This document shows positions 12,045 to 23,800 of a stretch of DNA of 64,000 bases, in pieces. The stretch is from Epiperipatus broadwayi (lineage: Eukaryota; Onychophora; Udeonychophora; Euonychophora; Peripatidae). The position numbers and the translations under genes were made by a program. The DNA is taken from assembly GCA_028023455.1 (NCBI GenBank), contig JAQFVV010006215.1, positions 5,381,230-5,445,229 on the forward strand. Direction: 5' to 3'. The notes under the pieces were generated by a model, which worked only from the letters and a program-made list of their open reading frames with translations, made no database searches and was not told the origin of the DNA. Within the stretch, counting starts at the first letter, position 1; each line of letters opens with the position of its first letter.

Positions 12045-13640
12045 ATATATTGAACCGGGTCCGTTTAATAGAAACTGTTTCATTGGGTTTTAATCCTTTT
12101 TAACATAACTTGCAATTTTATATTTTCAACATTATGTGAAAGGACCGGCCCTTCAAGCAGAAGGGAGAATACCATCGATAGCAGAGCTATCAATGATACC
12201 CATGGTCAGACCGAGCTATGCAAAGCATAACACAATCACATTTCCAGACTGTGGCCCATCTCGACGGCTAGATTCAAACCCCTACCATCCAAAGCATTTT
12301 ATTTGTTTAGAGGTAAACCTCAGGCACCAGTTAATTACCCAAAATAACTAACATGCCTGAATAGTAAGCCCATAATCCAGTGCCTGAAATATCCTATGAC
12401 TAGTTCACTCTGTCTCAGGGTCCAGCATATTTACTTAACACATAATGTAACTTTACAGTAATTTATTGGTGAGGCAGTAACAAAAGAGAAAGAGAAAATA
12501 GCAATTAAGACAAACAGTAATATTTAATTAAACACACACATATCTAACAGAACACAATAGCATTTAAATTTACATATAAAATCATATAAGTAATTACTCA
12601 GGCTAAATTATGATAGTCCTTCTTTAATTAAAGTTCATTCACTTAAATATAAAGTGTCTATAGACAGTGATCAAAATATATTTAGTTATTTAAAGTACCT
12701 TTACCTAGGTTTTCATTTGTGTATTTTCCAACCGATTGGCTTTCTGGTTCTCCATCTATGGCTTCATGGCTGGTTTCCATTCTATGACTCAGAAATGGGA
12801 GAGAGTAGCAGTAGCATTTATTTTATGATTATGACATTAGTTTCCAGCATTTGTTCCAAGCGGGATAGTTGACTTGCAGAGGTTTTTGGGGGCTGAAGCC
12901 CAATTTAATACAGCTGAACGTCTAGCACCACGCATATTGCTAGTTTTGCATCTTGTGCAATAAGATTCTCTGCAGCAGTAATTGATTGACTTATTACTTA
13001 CTGCATTTACAGTTCTGAATATCTGGATCTCTGGTCGTTTGGATTCTGCATTTTGTACGAACTGAATAAAAACAATAATCTGAACAGATGAACAATCTAG
13101 CAAATTGCAGCCCCAACTGAAGAACAATAGAGAGATTGACTTTATATACTTTTTTTTTCTATTATTTTAATTTCTTATTGTTTTTTAATTTAGATCTTAA
13201 CTTGAAATGTCTTTTAATTAATTTTCCATTTCTGGTTATCTTAATACTTGCTCAGATTCATCTAAACATTCCAGTTGTTATTTTTTTAAAATTAATATGA
13301 CTATTGATTTTGATTTTATTATTAATCAAACTAATTACACACACTTTTTTCAAAGTTTTCTTTTACAAACAACATTTTACAGACTAAATTTTATTCTAAA
13401 TTTTACATATTTATTTAGCTTTTACTTTATAAAAGCTCTTTTCTTTAAAAAGAGAGAGAAAAGTTTTAACTATTCTTTAATTCTATTATATATTTCTCTC
13501 CCCTCCCACTACAAATTTTATTCTATGAGAAAACTATGGCACAGTATTTTTTATTTTTTTAAAAAAATCTTTAAGTCACTTATAATTTAATAATTTTTTT
13601 CTTAAAAAAATTACGAAGCGTGTAACGCTGAATAGCGGGT
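12045..13640. mobile_element. Unclassified 1.6-kb insertion in the left duplicate
   Basis: The right duplicate runs straight from the block at about 35940 to the block at 35985, while the left copy has about 1.6 kb between the equivalents. The inserted segment is richer in GC at its start (12130-12440) and centre (12720-13125) than its surroundings. Its ends are loosely inverted: TATATATTGAACC at the left and, on the other strand, TATATATTGTACC at the right. A tRNA B-box-like GATTCAAACCCC lies near 12270. No reverse transcriptase or transposase is visible, so it may be a non-autonomous DNA element or a solo terminal repeat. Confidence 0.55.
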
Positions 13641-14536
13641 ACAATATATATAATAAGCACACATCTATAAAATAATTTTATTGGAAATTATACATATTAA
13701 GAATCAACCTAGTAATTTTAACAACAAAAACAAATAAACATAAACTGTAATTAATATTCAATAATTGAAAATATTTATGTTACTAAATAAAAAATTAATC
13801 CTTTTCTTTTACATGAATAGTAAAACTATTTAAAAGTAATTACCTTTTAAGTTCTTACAACTGCACATCACTTTCAAGTGAAGAAAGATTGCAAGAATTG
13901 GAAGCAGAGCTGTTTAATATTAAATGGGATATTATTGGACTTTGTGAAGTTAGAAGATGAAAAGACAATAGATTTAAAAACTAGGGAACATGTACTGTAC
14001 TATAAATGCACAAACATTGGCAGTACAATTGGAGGATTAATTATAAATAAAATGTGGAAAAACAACATGGTGGAGATTGATGGTGTATCAGAAAGAGTGG
14101 CAAGATTAGTAATTCAACGGAATTGTAGATAAAAAATGCAGAAATTTCAGGTTTATGCCTCAACAAGTTCACATTGTGATGAAGTAGAGGATATTTATAT
14201 GAATACCCAAAAGGCTTTTGATCAGACCAAACAACATTCTAAAGTTGTCATGGGAGATTTTAATGCTACAATTGGGGAACAACTGAAAGATAAAAATGCT
14301 GCAGGTAAATTTGGTAATGATGATAGAAATGAGAGAGGACATGGACTTATAGAGTTTACAGAAAAAACAACAACTTTTTATTACAGATTCTTTTTTTGAG
14401 AAAAATGCTAAATGGAAATGGACATGGAAGCATTCAAATGGAGGTACAGCAGAATTGGATTATATTTTGACTAACAGAAAATACATATTTCAAGATAGCA
14501 ATGTTGTCAATAAATTCAACACAGGAAGTTATCATC

Positions 14537-14925
14537 GATTACTGTGAAAGATATGTGTTAATACAAAACTAGAGACAAAAATGATTAAGAAATCAATATT
14601 CACAGTTGATATTTCTAATCTTTAGAAACATTTCAATAAATTTAAATTAGATACTGCAAATCATTTTCAAATACTAATAGATTTTGAACATGATTCAGAT
14701 TTGAATGAAATCAATAGGAAGATAACTACGATTACTGCGAAAGATATGTTAATACAAAACTAGAGACAAAAATTATTAAGAAATCAATATTCATAGTTGA
14801 TATTCCTAATCTTTAGAAACTGTTCAATAAATCTAAATTAGATATTGCAAATCATTTTCAAATACTTACAGATTTGGAACATGATTCAGATTTGAATGAA
14901 ATCAATATGAAGATAACTAATATAC
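14537..14925 (+). repeat. 193-bp tandem duplication inside LINE copy B
   Basis: The sequence from GATTACTGTGAAAG at 14537 is repeated from GATTACTGCGAAAG at 14730. Both units contain the same phrase about TACAAAACTAGAGAC and continue to GATTTGAATGAAATCAAT. The copies have diverged by scattered substitutions, so the duplication is not recent and is not an assembly echo. Confidence 0.88.
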
Positions 14926-15676
14926 TTTTAAAAACTGCAACAAAGATATCTGGTACAAAAAGCAACAAGTGAGCAGTAAAATTTTTACTAAAACAAGACA
15001 ATTTATGAATAAAAGAAGGAATATGAAAATGTATAAAAATGATACATTAAGAAAGATGGAATATTTGGAATTTTGTAAAACGGTGTGAAAAAGAGTTGAA
15101 AATGATATAAGAAAATATAATTATGAATGAGTAAAGAAAGGTATAGAAGAGAATAAAAGTCTTAAGAGTGTAAAACAACATCTTGGTATTAGTCGGAAAC
15201 ATATATCTGCAGTAAGAAAAAAAATGGATTTAGAAGTAGTTTTAGCACAGTCAATCATATCCAAGTATTGAGAGAAGTTAAAGAAAAGATCAATGAATAT
15301 GAGTTGCCATTTTGCTTTGGATTTGTAGATTATGAAAAAGCATTTGATTCTATAAGTATTTCTTCGATGATTAAAGCATTAGATTATCAAGGTATAGACC
15401 CAGAATATTGTCATATTGTGAAGAATATTTATTAAAATGCAGCAGCAACAACTAGATTACTCAATGATACTAGGAAGATTAACATTGAGAGAAGTACATA
15501 ACAGGGCGAATTCATGGCTCCAAAAATTTTTACGTTAGTTTTGCAATATTTTGTGGATTAAAATGGAAAGCTAAAGGAGTAAAAGTAAATAGAGATTATT
15601 TAAGTTATCTAGATTTTTCAGATGATATAATTATTTTTGCAAAGAAAATGATGCAAGAGTTATCAAATGAAAGTAA

Positions 15677-16600
15677 ATTACTCCACTGCACATTACAGAT
15701 CAAATACTTTTTTTTAAAATGAATACTCTCCTTTCCAAACACAAGATAAAGTCTTTTTAAAAGATAGAATGAATCACTCTATCTTTTTCACGCAAACTAT
15801 ATGTATAGGCAAATCTGAAGCATTTGGAACTGAGAGTGTGAAGATTTAACTAATCACTTTAAATTACTTATGAGTTTTGTTAATGACACTTGTGAAATTT
15901 TTACAATTTGTGATACGTCATTATTAAATGAAAACTTAAACATATGTAACAAATATTTTATTTATATAGCGTGATGTTATAAATTGTAATAATAATAGAT
16001 TACTCCACTGCACACACGCTTTACAGATCGAACACTTTTTTTTTAATGAATACACTACTTTCCAAACACAAGATAAAGTCTTTTTAAAAGACCCAAACTA
16101 TATGTATAGGCAAATCTGAAGCATTTGGAACTGAAAGATTTTATCTTATGTTTGAGTATTCATTAAAAAAAAAAAGCATTCTGTAAAGCACATGTACAAT
16201 GGAGTAATCTACTATTATTATTACAATTTATAACATTGTGCTATATAAATAAAATATTTGTTACATATGTTTAAGTTTTCATTTAATAATGACGTATCAC
16301 AAATTGTAAAAATTTCACAAGAGTCATTAACAAAACTCATATTATAAGTAATTTAAAGTGATTAGTTAAATCTTCATGCTCTCAGTTCCAAATGCTTCAG
16401 ATTTGCCTATACATATAGTTTGGGTGAAAAAGATAGTGATTCATTCTATCTTTTAAAAAGTCTTTATCTTGTGTTTGGAAAGGAGAGTATTCATTTAAAG
16501 AAAAAAAGTGTTCAATTTGTAAAGCGCACGCGCAGTGGAGTAATCTACTATTATTATTACAATTTATAACATCACACTATATAAATAAAATATTTGTTAC
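15677..16600. mobile_element. Concatemeric foldback element nested in LINE copy B
   Basis: The element is flanked by a perfect 12-bp direct repeat, AAATGAAAGTAA (15665-15676 and 16601-16612), and splits the LINE exactly there. It is made from one unit of about 320 bp that begins ATTACTCCACTGC and ends TTGTAATAATAATAG: a full unit (15677-15998), a partial second unit (15999-16140), an inverted start fragment (16141-16206), a full inverted unit (16207-16541) and an inverted end fragment (16542-16600). There is no coding capacity. A related element of the same architecture sits at 55506-56266. Confidence 0.85.
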
Positions 16601-17559
16601 AAATGAAAGTAAGAAAATAATACTAAAGTAATGTTCAATAGATTTTCTCAAAAGAAAATAAAGATTGATAATGATGCATTAAAAGTCAACTAAAATACCT
16701 TGATTAGATTATTATTACAATTGCAAATATAATGGATGAATTTAATCATAGAATTAAACTTGGTTAGAGTGCTTTTGATAGAAATAATATTAAAAGGAAA
16801 TACCCATGTGTTTGAAAATAAAGGTTTTTCATAAATGGGACCAGTTCTAACTTATGGATCTGAGACTTACTTAACAGAAGAGCAATACAGACTTCAAACC
16901 ACTCAACAAAGTATGGAAAGACAGATGTTAGAAGTAACAAGAGATTGAAAACAAAATATATGGGTGAGAAAAAACATGTTATTGTCATCATTGAAAGAAT
17001 TAAGAGACTGAAGGGAAATTGGATTGGACATACTGCTAGAAGAGATAACAATAGATGAAATCTTAAAACTGGATTCCAAGAGATTATAAAAGACCTGGAA
17101 AAAGAGACTGCTTATGAGATGGTTAGATGAAATAATGGAATGTGCTGGGGTGATGTGGAAAAAAGAGGCTAGAGATCAGAAAAAATGGGTTAGTGGAAAA
17201 TAATGATGATAAATTATCTTAATTTTCTTTATCTTTTCTAAATATAAATGCTTATGGACATTATACTCATTAAATATCCATTCTCTTTCAAAAAATAAAT
17301 CACTATTTTTGTATCCTTTTCATTTCGTTTATCTTCTGATAAAAATTATTGATGCAATGGAAAAGATAAGTAATATTAAATTACAATTCATTTATTTATT
17401 TAAAAAGTTTATATTAGCCATTTGCTTGCCATTTTGTAATCGTAGAGCTGCATTATGAACTAAAAAAAAATAAAATGTATTATTTTTCCTTTTCTATTTA
17501 ATATTTTTTCAAAATCAGAATTAGAGAAATTGCAAATATTGAAAAAGAGAGAATTCAGA

Positions 17560-17840
17560 GTTTCTACTTAAATATACGTTTGAAATAAGTGCTGGGTTTT
17601 GAGTTTATATTTTAGATCTAGTGTCCGAATATTCCAGCTCTCCACTGACGTGAGCCATAAGCTCAAAACCAGTTGGTCTGGAGATGAGAGTATTCTGGAT
17701 AGAGATTTTAAATATTTTCTCATACCACACTTATTAATTAAGAGCTTGTTTGAGCTATTGGTACACTCTCTGTATTGCATTTTTGTAATTACAAGCTTAT
17801 AAAAGTAATGTCACGTTATATATGACTTGCTTTTTTTTAT
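17560..17840 (+). repeat. Hammerhead repeat unit 1 of a tandem pair
   Basis: About 280 bp beginning GAGTTTCTACTTAAATATAC, repeated at 17970 in the same orientation with a few percent difference. It ends near a GACTTGC-T run. The unit contains a hammerhead-like core at 17639-17684. The spacer between the two units (17841-17969) is not part of the repeat. The arrangement suits the partial tandem terminal repeats of Penelope-like elements or the dimeric form of animal retrozymes. Confidence 0.8.
17639..17684 (+). ncRNA. Hammerhead ribozyme motif, damaged copy
   Basis: Same fold as the copy at 18055: CUGACGU core at 17645, stem II GAGC-CAUAA-GCUC, stem III ACC-AGUU-GGU, cleavage triplet GUC, stem I CUCCA/UGGAG. 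Here the conserved GAAA after stem II is AAAA, losing the invariant G12. Position 9 of the core is U instead of A. It is therefore probably inactive. Confidence 0.65.
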
Positions 17841-17969
17841 TATAATTTTATCTTTAAGGCTTTGGTTATACTGAGGCTATTAAAATATGGTAGATCTGAA
17901 TTTAGTTCAGTCCCATATAGCTATTTATATTAGATAGCTGGATTTAAAGACATTTTCATGTCCAAAAAT

Positions 17970-18250
17970 TTCTGAGTTTCTACTTAAATATACATATGAA
18001 ATAAGTGCTGGGTTTTGAGTTGATATTTTGGATCTAGTGTCCGAATATTCTAGCTCTCCACTGACGTGAGCCATAAGCTCGAAACCAGTTGGTCTGGAGA
18101 TGAGAGTGTTCTGGATAGAGATTTTAAATGTTTTCTCATACTGCACTTATTAATTAAGAGCTTGTTTGAGCTATTGGTATGCTCTCTCTATTGCATTTTT
18201 GTAAATACAAGCTTATAAAAGTAATGTCACGTTATATATGACTTGCTTTT
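17970..18250 (+). repeat. Hammerhead repeat unit 2 of a tandem pair
   Basis: Direct repeat of 17560-17840, offset 416 bases measured core to core. It carries the better ribozyme copy (18055-18100). After the unit, a T run and a TA-rich stretch lead into sequence shared with the right segmental duplicate near 39665. Confidence 0.8.
18055..18100 (+). ncRNA. Hammerhead self-cleaving ribozyme motif
   Basis: Type I hammerhead layout. Stem I strand UCUCCA (18055-18060); core CUGACGU (18061-18067); stem II GAGC, loop CAUAA, GCUC (18068-18080); GAAA (18081-18084) whose last A opens stem III ACC, loop AGUU, GGU; cleavage base C at 18094 after GU; returning stem I UGGAGA (18095-18100). All helices are Watson-Crick. 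The one departure from consensus is U instead of A as the last core base before stem II, which should weaken cleavage. Known hammerheads of this short-stem-III kind occur in Penelope-like elements and retrozymes. Confidence 0.78.
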
Positions 18251-18461
18251 TTTTTTTTGATTATATATATATAATGTTATTACATATGAATGACTGGGAT
18301 GATTTTATAGAATAAAAATGGCACTTAATAATACTTAAGCCTCTAATGAATAAATAAAAAGTTTCATCCTACTTTAAAAAAAAAAATGCATGAAACAATT
18401 AAATACAGTAGCATATTGTTTTGTTCAATTTTAAATTTAACTTAACAGAAAACTATATGAA

Positions 18462-19095
18462 GTCATCATCATTATCATTTTCAATCACTATCAATCCACT
18501 ACAGAATAAAGGTCTTTCCAAATTTAATCCAGTTTCTCTGATCCATAGCCTCTCTTTTCCATATCACGCTAGGAAACTTCCTTATTTCATCCAGCCATTT
18601 CACATGTAAATTCTTTCAAGATCCTTTACAATCTCTTGGCATCCAATTTAAAACTTCAACTATTCATCTATTATCATCTCTTCAGCAATATATCAAGGCC
18701 AGATCCATTTTGACATCAGTTCAATCTATTAATTGTTACTTCTAATGTTATATTTCATTATACTTTGCTGAGTAGTACTCGACTCTCAGATCTGTATGCA
18801 AGAACTGATAAAACACATCTATTAAAAACTCTCTTTTCAAATATATAGTAATATTTTCTTTAATACCAAATTATTTCTAACTAAAAAGCACTTCATTCAA
18901 ATTTAATTCTATAATTGATTCATCCATTGTATTTCTATTTATATTAATAATCTGACCAAGATATTTGTAGTGGTTAAACTTATAATTCATGATTATCAAA
19001 CTTAATTTTCTTCTCTAAAAAAAAAATTCATTAAACACTATTTTAGTCTTTTGAGCAATTATCTTTAGTCCTACTTTCCTATTATTTGTTCTTGA
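18462..19095 (-). mobile_element. RTE-type LINE, copy D (3' part)
   Basis: On the plus strand it opens with TCATCATCATTATCA, the inverted TGAT-rich tail of this family. Minus-strand reading gives the C-terminal block with a degraded RPH-W-DE-like end, then reverse transcriptase segments further up to about 19095. The equivalent place in the right duplicate (about 39890) lacks it, so it inserted after the segmental duplication or was lost there. The plus-strand ORF at 18421-18609 is its antisense. Confidence 0.78.
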
Positions 19096-19515
19096 GATTG
19101 AAATCTTTCCTTGTTTCAGTTTCAAATATTTCCTACATAAACTTTGTTTCATATATTATGACATGATCAAATAAATGAATAAAATCTTCAATAATTTATT
19201 TATCAAATATACTAGTATTAGAAATTTTGCTATGTTCAAATTATGTGTCTAAGAATTAACAACAACAACAGAGTATCCATATTTATAAAAATTAGCAAAA
19301 CGAAGATGCATAAATGAAAATGATCAAATATCAAAAGATATGTACACGTACAATCTAATAATAAATTGTAACACTGAAATATATTCTTTGCAAAACTCTA
19401 TGTTTTCACTTACAGAAAACTGTAGCTAGAAAATTGAGATTATGACTCAAGACAGAGTGAATATAATAAAAAATAATTAATACTTTTTATAAACATAAAA
19501 CATTTGCCTTTATCA

Positions 19516-20048
19516 GTACTAGTACATATAATACACTTCACCACTTGATGGCGCTAGTTTTCGCCAAATGCACATCAATATACATCTTCATGGGATGACG
19601 ATACGGTCAAATGCAGTAAATTTTATAATTTTTTTTATACATTTCATCGCATGTTGACATTTTTCAAATTACTTTTAAACAATTTATGAACCAACATTAT
19701 TTTCTAAAATGGAATACTTACAGTTTTAAATTACATTATAAATGTCAGGGTGTAAGATCATTATTTTGAATGCACATTACAAGAGTTATGGTCAGTTGAA
19801 TTCCATACATCCTCACATGATACGGTAATGATCTGTGAAATGTGCTTATTTGCATAATGTTGCGAAGCACCTCAGTGATGTGTGCAACGCAATATAAGCC
19901 CACACTGGCTAATATGAAAATCACCATTCTATAGGCCGTAAACTGTTGTAGTATTAGCCATAAGTTAGGCCGCTAAACCGGTATATTAATGTGCATTGGG
20001 TGAAAACCAGCACCATCAAGCGATGGAGTGTTTTATATGTACTAGTAC
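19516..20048. mobile_element. 533-bp foldback (MITE-like) element
   Basis: Terminal inverted repeats of about 75 bp: GTACTAGTAC then ATATAA-ACACT, TTGATGG-GCT and ATGCACAT-AATATAC at both ends in opposite orientation. The first ten bases are themselves a palindrome. No transposase is encoded; the minus-strand ORF at 19745-19927 has no recognised features. It lies at the point where homology with the right duplicate stops. Confidence 0.85.
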
Positions 20049-20510
20049 CAAAAAAAATTGTAACCTAAAGAAGATGTTTGAGCTATTTCAAATATTTTCT
20101 TGAATATTAATTTATCACTTACAATAAACAATACGAAGATATTTTCTATGTTGAAAATTTCAAATAATCATAGACAAATTCTTTCTTTTCAAATCTGACT
20201 TACAGACTATAAAAGAAAATGAAAAATCTAATATATAAATTTTAATGATCAAACATGGAATAAAAAATTTAAGTTATTTCTTTCCAAAAATACAGATGGA
20301 TATCATTGAAATATTTCACAATAGAAAATATCTATGCAAAACGACAATTGGAATTAATGTGGATAAAAGGATAACATTCTATTTACCAAAAAGGATTAGA
20401 TTTAATAAATATAAATACATAAAATATTTGAATTCAACCAAAAGTAGTAATATATCAAAATAATAATTGGAAATAAAATCCTTGTTTCTTACTTCACCTT
20501 TGAATTGTAA

Positions 20511-20880
20511 GTTTTAAATTGTGCTTTATGCAAAAAAGTGAAGCTTATTATTATTAGAAAAGAATTATACGGCTGAGCGCTTTCAGAGAACTTAAGTCTC
20601 CATATTCATAGCCTACTTTAAGCGAAGTTTAGCGGTACTGTGCACTGAACGTAATGATATGAAACGAAAGATTAAGAAGGCATGCTTTATTGCAAATGAC
20701 AACTATGAAATAAACCGAAAAGAATCGTGCTTTGCAATAACTTTGCATAAATTACCGCTAAACTTCACTTAAAGTAAGCGATAAATATGGAGACTTAAGT
20801 TCTCTGAAAGCGCTCAGTCGTATAATTATTTTCTAATAATAGTAAGCTTCACTTTTTTTATGTAAAGCGCAATTTAAAAC
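20511..20880. mobile_element. 370-bp foldback (MITE-like) element
   Basis: Inverted arms of about 125 bp start GTTTTAAATTG and run through GTGAAGCTTA, AGCGCTTTC and CTTAAGTCTCCATAT to TTTAGCGGTA. The loop of about 120 bp contains no gene. The arms differ by few substitutions, which suggests fairly recent origin or arm-to-arm gene conversion. Confidence 0.9.
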
Positions 20881-23800
20881 TAACAAAATAATAATTATAA
20901 TCAAATAAGAATACTGCAGATAACTAATCACTAAGAACAATAATTTACTAAGTGATATTTATTTAAAAATCAACAATACAAATCGTTATTTTAACTTGAT
21001 TTGCCATTTTAGTAACATGTTTTTTTTTTCTAAATGTAAACACATACATTCTTTGGTAAAAAATGTGTGTAATAATATAACATCACTTTTTTTTAGTATA
21101 CATGATAAAAGTAACTCTCTGATGTGACATTATATATATATAATTATTGTACCGGTCAAAAAGAAGCCAACACATCAACAAACCCAAACTCAAAGTCGGA
21201 TTGAAACTCAGGCGAACCAAACTGAATTCAAACCCAACTCATGAGCTCAGATCAAATCAATGGATGACATATATCGACGGTACATGACTATGCGCCAAGG
21301 AACTAGCTCAACGGATGATGATGATTAATGAGACCCCTGATCTAACTCTAATAAAGTATAATAAAATAACTAAGAATCTTTATAAGTCAACTCATATATA
21401 TATGTTCGGGTTGCCAATACAGACAGTGAGCATTAATATTAAAAATAATTATTGAATAAGAACGAAAGTTAAAAACCAAATGTGTTAATAAAATGTTTAA
21501 TAATAATTTTGTTCAACTTTTAGATTATGATATAGATTATCTCTAGTCTTTAAACGGAATTTATATTTACAACAAGAATGGCAGTCCTTATTATATGCCA
21601 ATACTATTACGCAATATTATATGATAAATATATGTCTATGCCCCGACGAGGAAGTAAAGGTAGATAAAGGTATTTGGCCGTGACAGAAATTATGATTCAA
21701 ATTCTAAAAGAAAGAATGTGAGATTTATTTTCACATTCACAAATCAATTCACAAAGAGCAAGATACGTATTTAGGGCATAACTTTAATATTTAATAGAAA
21801 ACTTATTTAATTATAAATAAATATGAATTTGTTCGACTTTAATAAAATCAATTCATCACGATTTACGGACATGAGAGCGGGCTTTACTGGAACTGAAAAA
21901 TAAACGGTACTGACGACTTATGAGTTATAAGAATAAATATGAAAATGGCTTGTCTGTGATTTGAGAAAATAGCAGGGCTGCTTGTATTTGACAAGTCTTT
22001 GATGCCCTATATGAAGGATCCATAGAACACAGGGAAAACCAGGTCGGGTCGTAGCCTCGAACCTTTGGTGTTCCAAATATAAAACGAGCAAGTGGAGGAA
22101 GTGCATTCTTCCTAGATAATTAAACTAATAGAAATATCACCGAGGACAAGCCTATGAAACAGGAGATGGCTCGCGTCAGCAACGTTCGGAAAATGATGAC
22201 TTGGTAATCATCGTATTTAAATAATAAAACCCAATTTATATAAAGAGTGCTCTATGTGATGACCTGATCAAGTTAAATTAAAGTCAAACGTGCTTTAATC
22301 AAAAAGTATTTAATGCAATTAGAAATTATATTAATTATGCCCTAAATCCCATGCCCTTCCTGAATATTACTAGAAAGTATAAAATTTGAATTAGAATATA
22401 TTCATTTAACTCCTTTATTGACCTTTTTGCGAAACAATATATTAATGTAAATAAATGAATATTATAAACTCAGTAAAGTGGCCAGGAGCATAGGTTAGAA
22501 ATTGAGCTAATAATTTGTTGTTATTAGCCATTAATAAAATAGCAAAAATTGTATAAATCCTTCAACTCGATAATTAATAGAACTGTATCAAATTAGTTCT
22601 AGTGGGTAAGAATTACTATAAAAATAAATATAATATTATTTAACACAGCAAATGCAATGAAGGAAATTATTATCGAGTTGAAGTTATTATTGGCATATAA
22701 TAAAAAATAAATTATATTAATAATCATCTAGCAAATATATAATAGGATTAAATAAACGAACCACCATCATAAGAAAGGAAAGTTAACAGATATTAAATTT
22801 AAAGACTAGAGATAGGTAGATAATTACTACATAATTTAAAATAACATTAACAAAAAGACAATTTTACAGTAGATAGCTTAAAGATGTTTTAACTTAAAGT
22901 TCAGAACTGGCCAGGTTCAAAAGGAGATATTACCATTTCTTCATGGTTGGCTTCTGAGTTTCCACAGGGCAGAGTCCAGTTGGATGAAACGTATGCGCAC
23001 ATTTTGAAAATTATGTGAATAGCATTTTGATGGATTTCTCTAAGGTTTCGGCAGCTTACGATTGGTATATGAATTTTTATATTGCAGCCACATTGAAGAT
23101 TTTCAGGGGACTTAAGGAACCGTAGTCAGACTCTTGAAGTTAAGCCCCCCCCCCACCATGGTAGAAACACTATTTTACTTCATAATTTAACTGGGCGGCT
23201 TCTTCTCTAATGAAATATATATGGCTTCTCTTAATGAGGAATAATAGCTGCTTGGAAACTTTTCCTGGGCTCTTTATACTGTATCTGATGCCTTTAGGCT
23301 AGCGCTTCTTTCCTAATCTAGTTGTTTTTAGATACATTCCTTCGATAAGGCTTTCAAACTCATTAACTTGAATTCATTTTCTAATTAGAAAATTAATTTT
23401 TAAAATCAGAAAATGATTTTAATTAGGACCGTCCTTACATTTTAAATACTTATCTTGTTCTAATTAATAAAAACTTTACCCATTGTTTTTGGAAAGCGAC
23501 AATCTGAAAGCTTATCGAAAGAATGTAGCTTTTAATCACTAAAAATTTGAACAAACTATTTAAAGTAAAATAAAACATTTCCAACGCAATGAAACTTTAG
23601 AACGAATATGTACATTTAAATATTTATAAATATATACGCACCATCCATGCAGTTATAATATATATAAATTCATGAATAATTCTAACATGAATTTATTAAT
23701 AGAAATGATTAGTTTAAATCTCAAATGAGTTAATTTTAACACACATTTATAATAGTTTTTCTTTAAAGAAACTAGCGTGGACTGAACGTATAAAGCCCCA

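Larger units (their letters stand above)
13850..17215 (+). mobile_element. RTE-type LINE, copy B (near full, broken, with nested insertion)
   Basis: The endonuclease part spans 13865-14480: LEAELFNIKWDIIGLCEVR-like start, then YASTSSHCDE, then the catalytic MGDFNATIG, and finally LDYILTNRKY. Reverse transcriptase blocks follow at 15260-15680 (FVDYEKAFDSI, then YLDFSDDIIIFAK, the last equivalent to the YADD box) and 16610-17215 (KRLKGNWIGHTARRD-like C-terminus). The copy has stops, frameshifts, an internal tandem duplication (14537-14925) and is split by a foldback element (15677-16600). It ends in ATGATGATAA, like the TGAT-rich tails of this family. The target-primed mechanism is inferred from the family. 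Confidence 0.88.
9100..19510. repeat. Segmental duplication inside USO1, left copy
   Basis: This interval shares a long series of colinear, same-orientation blocks with about 31960-40790. Examples are 9265-9290 with 32228-32255; 10815-10860 with 33925-33980; exon 10933-11109 with 34074-34250; the intron just above each exon; 11870-12035 with about 35745-35940; 13655-13710 with 35985-36040; and 19110-19510 with 40270-40790. Differences are mostly insertions of transposons into one copy only. Boundaries are approximate because both ends fade into AT-rich sequence. Confidence 0.85.

Noticed and set aside
12837-13127. Minus-strand ORF with NYCCRESY and WASAP, reminiscent of a TGF-beta cysteine knot
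   Set aside because: The spacing between the CCR, W and AP elements is wrong and most cysteines are missing; the ORF lies in a transposon-like insertion.
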